From a virus, in IMG/VR virus record IMGVR_UViG_3300005095_000111, positions 1 through 35,191 of that record: a stretch of DNA of 35,191 bases, one strand, 5' to 3'. Positions 1 through 7,837 of this stretch are shown one piece after another; the first letter of the stretch is position 1; each line of letters starts with the position of its first letter. The position numbers and the translations under genes are program-made. The notes below the pieces were generated by a model. The model was not told the DNA's origin, made no database searches, and worked only from the letters and a program-made list of their open reading frames with translations.

Positions 1-301
1 ATTGAGTAACGGGGCTTTTTTGTGTCTTAAATTTTTTGTTGAGTCGTTCTTGGCAGCATACTGAGTGTGCAGAGAAGTCAAAATGTAGCGCGCCAGGTTA
101 TTTACTGCTGTACGACACTTAATTCACTGAACTTAAAATACTCTTAAACATTAATTAAACGTAAAGTTATACACAGTCTTAAATATGTAATAAGTTGTTT
201 TAAAGCATTTTATATAAAAATAAAAAAAACTATTTCAATGAAATTTGATAATTAGTATATTTAATTTAAAGCGACTTTGCTTTTTAAAAAAAGGAATGAA
301 T
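1..301. other. Host flank and right end of the prophage, AT-rich, no gene seen
   Basis: Bases 7-24 read as a G-rich arm followed by a T-run (ACGGGGCTTTTTTG). This looks like the descending half of a factor-independent terminator whose other arm is outside the window, so a host gene probably ends just before base 1. From about 120 the sequence becomes very AT-rich and continues so through the start of the next gene. The prophage boundary should lie in this stretch, most likely between 80 and 120, but its exact base is not visible. Confidence 0.5.
101..121 (-). repeat. Candidate transposase-binding site at the right phage end
   Basis: On the minus strand this reads TAAGTGTCGTACAG. It shares the ten-base core TAAGTGTCGT with the two direct repeats next to the repressor gene at 32561-32612, in inverted orientation, as expected for terminal MuA-type sites at opposite ends of a transposable phage. 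About 15 of 21 positions match. A TG dinucleotide at 109-110 or 106-107 could be the phage terminus, but no matching duplication was found at the other end. Confidence 0.45.
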
Positions 302-499
302 ATGCAAGAAATAGAATTAAAATGCTGCAAATGTAAAAATAATGTTGAAATTGTAATTAATGTGAAATGCAACAATAAAATTATGTATAAATGTGAAAAT
401 TTAAATTGTAATTTTGAAATATGTGAAGAGTTCTACGAACAAGAGAAAGCTCCAGAGCCTGATGAAAGCCGTCATCCTAGCATAGGGCCCCAACGATAA
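302..499 (+). CDS. Small cysteine-rich protein at the phage right end (Com-position gene)
   Basis: A 65-residue protein with the start at ATG 302, which has AAGGA six bases upstream; the ATG at 296 is too close to that site. The pattern CCxC (residues 8-11) with further cysteines near 22, 30 and 35 suggests a zinc ribbon. It lies where Mu carries com, a zinc-finger translational activator of 62 residues, and has a similar size, but the cysteine spacing differs, so homology is not claimed. It runs against the late operon and ends ten bases from the DUF1353 gene. Its first two-thirds are far more AT-rich than the neighbours, a sign of separate origin. No mom-like gene follows. Confidence 0.55.
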   Translation: MQEIELKCCKCKNNVEIVINVKCNNKIMYKCENLNCNFEICEEFYEQEKAPEPDESRHPSIGPQR

Positions 500-509
500 T
501 TTGTTCAAG

Positions 510-866
510 TCAGACAATATGAATTTTGAAGTAATCATCATGCTTCTTAATAAATCCAAACATTACAACGCCCATAAACATCGCACTTGCTACCCAGTTT
601 CTGGCACCGTACGCCTTCATTGCTCGCTTGAATAAGCAGTCACATCTGTACCTATTTATGCCATGTGTTAGCAGATAGTCGTGTAGCACTGTTGCTTCTA
701 AATACACGCTGATCGGTGGGAACAGTGGCCACATCAGCCTAGGCACAGTTGCACCGTCGGTAATGAAGCCTTTTTTGACTTTAATGCCTAAAATGACTTC
801 ATCATTTAAAAGCTCATATTTTGCACATCCGAATATTGAACTGGGCTTGATGATATTTACTACCAC
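510..866 (-). CDS. DUF1353 family phage protein
   Basis: A 118-residue protein. The segment GFITDGATVPRLMWPLFPP followed by EATVLHDYLL (roughly residues 33-68) is the signature of DUF1353, a family of small proteins often found near tail and lysis genes of tailed phages; the function is unknown. Translation starts at GTG 866 with GAGG eight bases upstream, and the start overlaps the end of the DUF4376 gene by seven bases, so the two are probably coupled. A hydrophobic stretch near the C-terminus (about residues 92-108) may touch a membrane. It is the last gene of the late operon in this orientation. Confidence 0.75.
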   Translation of the reverse strand: MVVNIIKPSSIFGCAKYELLNDEVILGIKVKKGFITDGATVPRLMWPLFPPISVYLEATVLHDYLLTHGINRYRCDCLFKRAMKAYGARNWVASAMFMGVVMFGFIKKHDDYFKIHIV

Positions 867-1354
867 GCCAAAGCCTCAACCTCGCTTACCGTAGCTGCTT
901 GATTAATAGCATCTTCTAAAGCTTGACGTTTACCCACCAAGGTTAATGATGCTAGTTTAAACCCATCTGCTTTAGCTACGATCAGGTTAGCTAACACATC
1001 TACAGTTACACCACGCGCTAAAGCTAGTGCTTCAAGAGGAGGTAATACAAGTGTATTATCCGCTAGGTATTCTCTAGCCATTTGCTCTTGAGCTGTCCAT
1101 GTGTCACGTTCTAGCTGAGGGTACGCGTCTACTAGTAAACCTAGCTCAGTGTTGAAGGATTGGTTAACCCCCTCCAGGGCATTGCCCTTAGTGTGCACTA
1201 AGTCTTTTACAAACACCCCTGATGCTTTGTCTAGTACCCTACCCATGTATGAAGAAGAGTTGCTTACTTCAACAACTTCCCAATTTTCAATGTCATCCGG
1301 GGCATGGCTCTCTTGAACAGTCCCATCAGCCTTATTGACGTATATTACAATCAT
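860..1354 (-). CDS. DUF4376-type tail fibre accessory protein
   Basis: A 164-residue protein. The C-terminal half (YPQLERDTWTAQEQMAREYL, then LPPLEALALARGV and the KADGFKLASLTLVGKRQALED segment) matches DUF4376, a domain common in proteins encoded beside phage tail fibres and thought to help fibre assembly or attachment. The start is ATG 1354, which overlaps the preceding stop as TAATG and has a GGGGGG ribosome-binding stretch about eight bases upstream. Position next to the fibre gene supports the assignment. The N-terminal part has no recognised domain. The family role is known only by association. Confidence 0.72.
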   Translation of the reverse strand: MIVIYVNKADGTVQESHAPDDIENWEVVEVSNSSSYMGRVLDKASGVFVKDLVHTKGNALEGVNQSFNTELGLLVDAYPQLERDTWTAQEQMAREYLADNTLVLPPLEALALARGVTVDVLANLIVAKADGFKLASLTLVGKRQALEDAINQAATVSEVEALAW

Positions 1355-2237
1355 TAATAAACCCCCCATACTTCTCGTACCCCATAAGTACCACCGATAA
1401 TAGATACTGCAATCTGCGTAGAAGAGATATACGCAGCCTTAGAGCCATACCAAACATATGAATGGTGCATATACCCATGTACAGGGTTACTTACAAAAGA
1501 GTCTACAGGAATCGAAACAGCATCTTTTTGCGGCATGCCGGCAGAGCTATCGAAGATAATGCAAATGGACTTAAAGCTACCCATGTCGTTATTTAACGTA
1601 ATAGTTGCCGCCGACACAAACCCTGACCATAAGAGTAATGGCCGATCAAGCCCTGTGATAATCGGTGTAAAGTCAGCAGCATCTACTTGGGTCGCAAACC
1701 CCATCGAGCCATCCGCTAACATAATGAATTTTCTTGCAACACGCCCTCCCCAGTGAAAAGTGATTGCTGGAGCATACTTAGGGGTATTTTGTGCAACAGT
1801 TACTAATGCTGCCTCCCTCACTTGGATAGGTGCTCGGATGTATGCTCCTGTTATATCGTTTGTATGGAACTCATTGCCACCAGATAGATTGGCAAGTAAC
1901 GAGGTATCGATACTAGAAGCACTCGCAGCAGCATTATTTTCTGATACTAAAGCGGCACTTGCTGCTGCTGATGCAGTATTAGCATCTGAAGCAGCCTCGC
2001 CTGCTTTTGTTGTTGCGATTCCAGCATTGCTTAATGCCGAGATAGCATTATCAGATGTTGTTTGTGCATTGTTGCAACTTGCTGTGCAGCTGTATTCATC
2101 CAGGCACCAAGCTGATTAACATCACTTGCAAGACTAGGCAAAGATCCTGCAAAGGCGTTGGCTTTAGCTGCAAAGACAGCTGGATCTTCCCCTCGCGTCG
2201 GAGCGGCGGGCAGATCGTTTACTATTGGTTGTGCCAT
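1354..2237 (-). pseudogene. Tail fibre gene split by a frameshift
   Basis: Two frames together make one fibre-like protein of about 294 residues. The N-terminal frame (from ATG 2237) encodes MAQPIVNDLPAAPTRGEDPA and a helix-rich segment and stops at 2031. The -1 frame is open from about 2070 to 1354 and begins TTSDNAISALSNAGIATTKA, an alanine-rich coiled stalk typical of fibres, then a C-terminal region (KFIMLADGSMGFATQV, SGFVSAATITLNN) like a fibre tip. One missing or extra base near 2060-2072 explains the break. No slippery heptamer is seen there, so mutation or sequencing error is more likely than programmed shifting. The C-terminal part could be made alone from an internal start at 1821. 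Confidence 0.75.
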
Positions 2238-3107
2238 TTAGATCATTCCTTCTATTTCTAAACTACAAATTGATTTAATGCTATTCGGTACGACGATTTG
2301 AAAGTCTTTGTAAAAACCGAAAACGTAAGACCCTGGCGTATTTTTATCAGTCACAAAGATGGTTGGTGTTGCTCTAATGCTTGCCAAAAAATGCTTAATA
2401 CTTACACGCTCTGATGTGTTTATCTCAACTGTTACGCTCTCTTTATCTGAATAAGCACGTTCAATAATGGTTGTCTCGCCAAACACGTCTTTTGTTTTTG
2501 CAGAGTAATCTGTAATACCCGTGCTGAAGCCGTAATTAGATTCGCCAATTTTCTTTTGCGAGCCAATTACACACATTCCGCACTTAATGAGGCCGCCTGA
2601 ACGGATTGTAATGTTGACTGTTACGGCGGCGTAAGGTGGTAAATCTAGTGCTAAATATGAGCTGTCGTAATCGTAGTCATTAAAGTAGTGCTGCCACCAG
2701 TCCTCAACCCCAATATCGGCCATATAAGCCGTTTTTGAATACACAATACCCTCGTAGGCATCGACAACTTCAATCGTGACTGATTCAGCGTCTAAGTTTA
2801 AAAAACCGATTGCATTAACCAAGCCTGCCACAGATATTGAATACGTTATTTCTGTTTGTAATTCAGTGCTTGTATTGAGCTTAGTATCAAACAGCTTCAT
2901 TCGATTAGTTGCGCCAAGGTCTAGCCATTTAGTTGCATCACTTGGCACAGTTCCCGTGGTTCCATCAGTTAAGCACTCGTAATTTTTGTCTTGGTAAGAA
3001 ACTAAATCGCCAGTGCTGTAAGTGGTGACTGCATCATATTCAGGATTGTCGTTCACAGGGATATTAGATGCATCAACCGTAAAGTCGGTCGGTTTAATAA
3101 TAATCAT
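2238..3107 (-). CDS. Distal tail structural protein with CBM5/12-like segment
   Basis: A 289-residue protein between the tape measure and the fibre; stop and start codons are directly adjacent on the upstream side (TAAATG). Residues about 26-70 (AVTTYSTGDLVSYQDKNYEC, then a WLDLG end) resemble the aromatic-rich repeat of carbohydrate-binding modules of the CBM5/12 type found in many phage tail proteins. The rest is predicted beta-rich. As the only large gene between tape measure and fibre it may take the place of distal tail and hub proteins. The exact family is not recognised. Confidence 0.6.
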   Translation of the reverse strand: MIIIKPTDFTVDASNIPVNDNPEYDAVTTYSTGDLVSYQDKNYECLTDGTTGTVPSDATKWLDLGATNRMKLFDTKLNTSTELQTEITYSISVAGLVNAIGFLNLDAESVTIEVVDAYEGIVYSKTAYMADIGVEDWWQHYFNDYDYDSSYLALDLPPYAAVTVNITIRSGGLIKCGMCVIGSQKKIGESNYGFSTGITDYSAKTKDVFGETTIIERAYSDKESVTVEINTSERVSIKHFLASIRATPTIFVTDKNTPGSYVFGFYKDFQIVVPNSIKSICSLEIEGMI

Positions 3108-6100
3108 TTAAAGAACCCTCACTTCTGGCTGTCCGTCCACATCCCACTTATCAAGCATTCTGCTTGTCTTACCTGCACTGGTTGCGATTGCTATATTTGC
3201 GCCATAGAGCTGTTCTCGCATAACAACAACTTCTTTGCGTAAAGCTTTAATCTCTACGATTAAATCCGCGTTGTTATTTGATGAGGTAGAAATGCCATAC
3301 TTACGCATTCCACTCATTGTTCGTGCATCAATAATGGCCTCATCTTTGTGAAGCTCAGCACGGTAACCGTCAAACGGCACATTAGAAAGACCAGTGGCGT
3401 GGGAGCCATCGACCCCAACGCTTACGACGTTTACGACGTTTACGACGTTTAGATTATTTAACGCATCTGTTTGAGCTTGTAACTCTGCGAGCATTTGATC
3501 TTCAACTGTAATGGCCGCATCGGTGTAGCCCATCAGCTCATCAAGCATACTTGCAGTGACCATTTGATCTCGCTGATAGTCTGCAAAGGTTGCGTAATTT
3601 GCGGTTGAGTTTTGGCCGACAACTGACAAAGCACTTTGAATACTATCCAGGGCTGGTAGATTGCCATTTCTTGCATCGCCCAATGCACTTGAGATAGTTG
3701 ATTGTGCGGTCATGTACTTCATTGAATACGCAACAACGCTACCTGTTATGCTGTCAAAGGAGCCTTGAAGCGCGTTTTTTAGGATTTGGTATTCGCTAAT
3801 CGTTGTTTGAATTAAACCGATTTGTAGATCAAATGATTCTTGCTGAGCGCTGTTTAGATAGTCGTAATAGTCTGCTGCTGTTTCTGACAAATTCATTAAT
3901 GCAACGTACTGTTCTTGACCAGCTTCAGTGCCCAAATCTAAGCTCTCAACTAAATCTCTGTAGCCGTCTTTTGCAATAGGCAATAATAGATTTTGTTGTG
4001 CTAACGCTTCAGTTAGATACTCTTGATTGCGCAGTGCTTTTTCTGATTCTGAAAAGAACGCATCGTAATAATTAGCGGCGGCATCACTTAATTCATCCAA
4101 GCCACCAGCGATATCAATCAAGGCCTGTGACAGTTCGATTGCATCGCCGACGATACTTAAATTTGTCATATCCAACACATCAGCGATCACGGCTTTTTCA
4201 CCGATTAAACGACTGATAGTTTCGTATGCGCCTTCACTTAATTTGCCGTAGTCGTCAATCAACCCGCCAAAGAAATTGTAAGCTATACGGTCAGCTTGAC
4301 CACTAATCGCTTCGGTTAACGCCTGTTCAACTTCCTCGCCTGTTTTGCCATTCGTGCTGATTTTTCCAAGGTTGATTGTAAAATCATCAACCTGGTCGGC
4401 AATGGACATCCCAAGCGAATCTCCAAGCGCTACAGTCGTGTCGCGTAGGTTTTCAAAGACTAGATTAAAGAGGCGTTCTGACTCACCTGAAATGTCAGAA
4501 TAGATGTCATAGTAAGATGTTTTAGAACTACCAAACCAACCGCCATCGGTTTTCTTTTTAACACGGTCATAGCCTCGTAAGTCGGCTTCACCACCGAGCT
4601 GAAAGCTAGTTGCAGCTAAACCGTAATCGACAACAGAACGCGTAGTTCCACCACCAAAAATTGACGAAATAATGTTTCCCAAAAAACCACTGGAGCCTGT
4701 GCTTTTAGAATTGAAGCTTTCAGCAATGGCAGAGATTTGCGCTAAGTCACCCGTGCGATACAGACTTGAAACAACGCCTGTCAAATTGCTGTTTAAGTCT
4801 TGCATGCCTCTGTTTATATCACGCAACTCGTTGTACTGATCGGCTTGAATATCATCGTAAAACTCAAAAGCATTAGCGATTGATTCACTTGGGTCTGTTG
4901 AGCCGAGCGGAGATCCATCAGGCGCATTAACAACACTCAATTGTGGAGCAGAGCCAGAAGCTCCACCGAATGAGCCGCCGATTTGTGACAGCAAGCTTGC
5001 CATCATTACGGACATAGAGCCTATTCGCGCCCAAGCCGTATACGGATCACCCTTACCTTGTTCTGCAACAGCCACAGTTGCCGCAGAAATAGCTTTTTCA
5101 ATGTTCATTGCCATTTCGATGGCATGGAAAGCTAGACTGGCTTTATGCGCTGCTTCTTGAGCAACAGAGCCTTCATCAAACATAGCAACAGAAGCATCGA
5201 GCATAGCCATAGAGCCTTGTAGACTATTCTTTGTACGGGCTTCTTCTAACTTTACTTGATCTTTTGTGAGCTTAGCTTCGTTATCTTTCCACTTTTTACT
5301 GTCTTTTGCATAGTGAGCATCGTTTTCATAACGTAATGATTGAATTTTTAGTGCATCTTCTGCATATGCAGATTCTTTAGAGTTGGCTTTTTCGAGCACT
5401 TGGCCAACTGATGACATGGCATCAATTATCTGATTACCCGTTCGAACCCAGGCTTCTCCAAAGTTACTCGATGAAAGTGTAAGTTTGTCAATTTGACTTT
5501 GAAGTTTGAGGGCGGCTCGCTCTTCTTCTTTAAGACGTTGTTCAGACTCTTGATCCAAGAATTTGAAATCAGTTCCTGCATTTTTAAAGCCTTCATTAAA
5601 CCAACTGTCATCTTCCTTTTTTTGTTTTTTAGTTACTTTTTGCAAGTCTTCGGCTAGCCATATACGGGTTTGGATTTTGGCATTTTCTTGATCTAAAGTT
5701 TTTAAAATAGCGGAACGTTGATCACCAACACTCGCTGTTAATTCAAACTCTCGAGCAAGCAGTTTAGATTTTACTTTGGCATTATCTGCTTCGAACTTTT
5801 CTCGTGTAGCAAAGCCTTCTTTCATCTGAAATTCTACATGCTCAAAGTTAAAAGAATTATCAATTAATTCACCTCTAGCAGCAGACCCAAGCGAGAATAA
5901 TTTATCTTTTAATACTTCAACCTGAGTTTGGGTTTGAGTGATCTCATTGCGATATAGATCAATTTGTTCTCTTGCCCATGCTGATTTTTGAAAAGGTTCT
6001 ATTTGTAACGTAAGAATTTTGATTGACGATAGTGCACTGTCAACCCCATCTCGATAGATGTTAATGTAGTCAGTATCTTGTTTTGCAAACAAACTTACGC

Positions 6101-6959
6101 GTAATTTATCGCTTTCAGCTCGTAATTTATCTGTCTCTGTAAATACTCTACGGACTGCCTCAGCTAAGCTTCCAAGCCCATCAATAGTCGTACTGATAAC
6201 GCCACTATTACTCTCACCAATCGCATTAAATGCCTTATCCCAACCATCACTTAAATTTGATAGTTTGCCGCCGATAGTGTCCATTTGGCGAGCCATTCCT
6301 CCTGCAAACTGGGTTTCACCTAAACCGATTAGGTATCCTTGGATTTCATCTGCATTTTTCCCAACGGTGGTTGTAACGCCGCCAAAAGTAAAGCTAACCT
6401 CATCCCCTTGTTGACGGGCTTTAATTCCAAATTCCTTAAGGCGTTCAAACTCTCCTGTTGAAGCATCAGCAACGGCTTCAATCATCTGATTAAGTGATTT
6501 ACCCATTGCCGAAGCTGTGTCTCCGTAAGAAGTCATCGCTTTTTCGGATGGATCAAGCCCTAGAGCCTGCATTTTTATAAATGCATCAGTTACTTCTGTA
6601 AGTTGGTAAGGTGTGCTTTTTGCAAAATCAGTGATTTCTTCAAACATTTCATTTGCAGCAGCGGATGAACCCGTGACAGTAACTAATGAAGCCTCAAGCT
6701 TTTGAAATTCTGCTGTCGTTTGAATGATTTTAGACGATAGCTGATGAAGACCAATCGCACCGATAATTCCAGCAGCACCACGCTTTAAACTGGAGATAGA
6801 ACTCTCCATTCCCTTAAAGCCATCAGTCCCTTTTTTAGTCTGGGTCTGAGCTGTATCACCAAAGCTTTTAAAATCAGCTTCCGTACTTTTTAACTTGCCT
6901 GTCAGTTCACCCGTTTCAGCATTAAATGAGAGGCTAATTTTTAAGTTTTGATTACTCAT
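3108..6959 (-). CDS. Tail tape measure protein
   Basis: A 1283-residue protein, the longest in the phage. The N-terminal region (about 60-250) has the FAKSTPYQLTEVTDAFIKM and GLDPSEKAMTSYGDTAS motifs of the lambda-like tape measure domain. Long helical and coiled stretches follow (about 390-580), then hydrophobic, glycine-rich segments near 650-690. The C-terminus carries FDGYRAELHKDEAIIDARTM, common in tape measures of transposable siphophages. A short tandem repeat gives NVVNVVNVV near residue 1185. It follows the two chaperone frames, as in siphophages. At about 0.15 nm per residue this would set a tail near 190 nm (inference). Confidence 0.92.
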   Translation of the reverse strand: MSNQNLKISLSFNAETGELTGKLKSTEADFKSFGDTAQTQTKKGTDGFKGMESSISSLKRGAAGIIGAIGLHQLSSKIIQTTAEFQKLEASLVTVTGSSAAANEMFEEITDFAKSTPYQLTEVTDAFIKMQALGLDPSEKAMTSYGDTASAMGKSLNQMIEAVADASTGEFERLKEFGIKARQQGDEVSFTFGGVTTTVGKNADEIQGYLIGLGETQFAGGMARQMDTIGGKLSNLSDGWDKAFNAIGESNSGVISTTIDGLGSLAEAVRRVFTETDKLRAESDKLRVSLFAKQDTDYINIYRDGVDSALSSIKILTLQIEPFQKSAWAREQIDLYRNEITQTQTQVEVLKDKLFSLGSAARGELIDNSFNFEHVEFQMKEGFATREKFEADNAKVKSKLLAREFELTASVGDQRSAILKTLDQENAKIQTRIWLAEDLQKVTKKQKKEDDSWFNEGFKNAGTDFKFLDQESEQRLKEEERAALKLQSQIDKLTLSSSNFGEAWVRTGNQIIDAMSSVGQVLEKANSKESAYAEDALKIQSLRYENDAHYAKDSKKWKDNEAKLTKDQVKLEEARTKNSLQGSMAMLDASVAMFDEGSVAQEAAHKASLAFHAIEMAMNIEKAISAATVAVAEQGKGDPYTAWARIGSMSVMMASLLSQIGGSFGGASGSAPQLSVVNAPDGSPLGSTDPSESIANAFEFYDDIQADQYNELRDINRGMQDLNSNLTGVVSSLYRTGDLAQISAIAESFNSKSTGSSGFLGNIISSIFGGGTTRSVVDYGLAATSFQLGGEADLRGYDRVKKKTDGGWFGSSKTSYYDIYSDISGESERLFNLVFENLRDTTVALGDSLGMSIADQVDDFTINLGKISTNGKTGEEVEQALTEAISGQADRIAYNFFGGLIDDYGKLSEGAYETISRLIGEKAVIADVLDMTNLSIVGDAIELSQALIDIAGGLDELSDAAANYYDAFFSESEKALRNQEYLTEALAQQNLLLPIAKDGYRDLVESLDLGTEAGQEQYVALMNLSETAADYYDYLNSAQQESFDLQIGLIQTTISEYQILKNALQGSFDSITGSVVAYSMKYMTAQSTISSALGDARNGNLPALDSIQSALSVVGQNSTANYATFADYQRDQMVTASMLDELMGYTDAAITVEDQMLAELQAQTDALNNLNVVNVVNVVSVGVDGSHATGLSNVPFDGYRAELHKDEAIIDARTMSGMRKYGISTSSNNNADLIVEIKALRKEVVVMREQLYGANIAIATSAGKTSRMLDKWDVDGQPEVRVL

Positions 6960-6995
6960 AGCAATGGCTTTGGCCCTATCTCTTTAGGTTATAAA

Positions 6996-7424
6996 TTAAT
7001 TAGCTTCATTAAAAATCGATAGAGCTTTAGACTCCAAAATTTGTAACCGCTCAAATAGATCTATTTTGTCTTCATCTGGATAATAAATATCGATTAACAG
7101 GTTGACTGCCTGGTAATCTAAACCGCTATAAATAACCTGGCTACCAGTCATTGATGTGATAACAATCTTTTCCCATTGTGTTCTACAGAGGGAGAGAAGA
7201 TTAACTGCCGCCCAATTTTCAGGAAGCACTAAAAACTCAGGATTGTTTTTTTTGCTTGAGTGAAAAGTAGGCTTTAGTCCCATCTCAATTAATTGATGAT
7301 TGGCTTCATCAACATCAACAGGAGAGGAGGGAGCAATTAAGTTTCTAACTGCTCCGTGTAAGTTCGGGATTTCTTCAAAAGCTTCTCGTTTCCCATATTG
7401 AATGCCTGCATAATCAACATACAT
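6996..7424 (-). CDS. Tail assembly chaperone extension (T-like), read by -1 frameshift
   Basis: A 142-codon frame overlapping the preceding chaperone gene by 88 bases in the -1 frame. The segment LSLCRTQWEKIVITSMTG followed by GLDYQAV resembles DUF1799-type proteins found before phage tape measures. An ATG exists at 7424, but no good ribosome-binding site precedes it, and a GGGAAAC slippery heptamer lies 30 bases inside. It is therefore most likely made as the C-terminal half of a fusion of about 226 residues (96 from the upstream frame plus 130 from this one), as with lambda gpG-T. The fusion would bind the tape measure during tail assembly. Confidence 0.78.
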   Translation of the reverse strand: MYVDYAGIQYGKREAFEEIPNLHGAVRNLIAPSSPVDVDEANHQLIEMGLKPTFHSSKKNNPEFLVLPENWAAVNLLSLCRTQWEKIVITSMTGSQVIYSGLDYQAVNLLIDIYYPDEDKIDLFERLQILESKALSIFNEAN

Positions 7425-7675
7425 GCAACTGAATCATCTAAAACAGCTTCTAGTTCTTCAGCAATAGAGACTTCAATTTTGCCATCCGGATCAATAATTT
7501 TTTTGTAGCCATCTACTGATACAAGCATGTCTTCGATTAAGCTCTTAGAAGCAATCGTTGCTTTACGCCCTAGGATTTTAATGGTTGCTTTAAATGTCAG
7601 AATCTCACCAGATTCATTTTCAATTGGTACGGTAATTACGGTAGTTCGGTTAGAGTTTAGCTTTAACTTTGTCAT
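7337..7675 (-). CDS. Tail assembly chaperone (G-like)
   Basis: A 112-residue protein, first gene after the third late promoter. An N-terminal beta-rich part (KLNSNRTTVITVPIENESGE) is followed by helices. Its size, position just before the tape measure and -1 overlap with a second frame match the G/GT pair of siphophages, in which the abundant short form and the rare fusion coat the tape measure and recruit tail-tube subunits. The start at ATG 7675 has AAGAG close by and AAAGGG further upstream. The sequence does not clearly match a named family to me; the call rests on architecture. Confidence 0.75.
   Translation of the reverse strand: MTKLKLNSNRTTVITVPIENESGEILTFKATIKILGRKATIASKSLIEDMLVSVDGYKKIIDPDGKIEVSIAEELEAVLDDSVACMLIMQAFNMGNEKLLKKSRTYTEQLET
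7388..7394 (-). promoter_or_regulatory. -1 programmed ribosomal frameshift site GGGAAAC
   Basis: On the minus strand the heptamer reads G GGA AAC in the frame of the chaperone gene (codons Gly-Asn at residues 95-96), the canonical X XXY YYZ form. After slipping one base back the ribosome reads GGG AAA and continues as CGA GAA into the T-like frame, which is open from there. Lambda uses GGGAAAG in the same context. No clear downstream stem-loop was found by eye. Confidence 0.85.
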
Positions 7676-7730
7676 CTCTTAATTTCCCTTTAAATACTGT
7701 TTAATGAATCTTTAAATTCGATTAATACTT

Positions 7731-7777
7731 AGTTTAAACAGTCTGGTAAAAGAGTTAATTTCAAGGGTTTGAGAAGG
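7731..7777 (-). promoter_or_regulatory. Late promoter, tail module (PP-like)
   Basis: On the minus strand, CCTTCTCAAACCCTTGAAA (7759-7777) is followed after exactly 22 bp by TAAACT (7731-7736), the same layout as at 12860-12906 and 22648-22694. The motif falls at about -53 to -35, where Mu's Mor and C proteins bind. Predicted start is about 50 bases before the chaperone ATG, so unlike the other two this mRNA has a leader. The -10 lies in the 8-bp palindrome GTTTAAAC. Confidence 0.8.
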
Positions 7778-7788
7778 TTTCTGTAGAT

Positions 7789-7817
7789 ATAAAAAAGCCT
7801 CCAAGAAAGGAGGCTTT
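7789..7817 (-). terminator. Factor-independent terminator after the tail tube gene
   Basis: Nine-base perfect arms AAAGCCTCC and GGAGGCTTT with a six-base loop, followed on the minus strand by a run of T (complement of 7791-7796). It lies 20 bases past the tail tube stop and just before the next late promoter, so it probably separates two late transcription units and protects the message of an abundant protein. Confidence 0.88.
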
Positions 7818-7837
7818 GGCGTGTCGTACTGCTAATT

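Noticed and set aside
302-499. Calling the cysteine-rich gene com
   Set aside because: Size and place fit, but the cysteine spacing differs from Mu Com, the orientation is opposite to the late genes, and no mom gene follows.
2031-2090. Programmed frameshift in the tail fibre
   Set aside because: No X XXY YYZ heptamer or stop-codon context is seen, unlike the clear site in the tail chaperone.
1760-2119. Plus-strand frame opposite the tail fibre
   Set aside because: It mirrors the alanine-rich stalk coding on the minus strand and has no ribosome-binding site; judged a shadow.
3420-3450. Tandem ACGTTTACG repeats as a regulatory or CRISPR-like array
   Set aside because: They are in frame inside the tape measure and encode NVV repeats; too short and coding for anything else. 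No CRISPR array is present.
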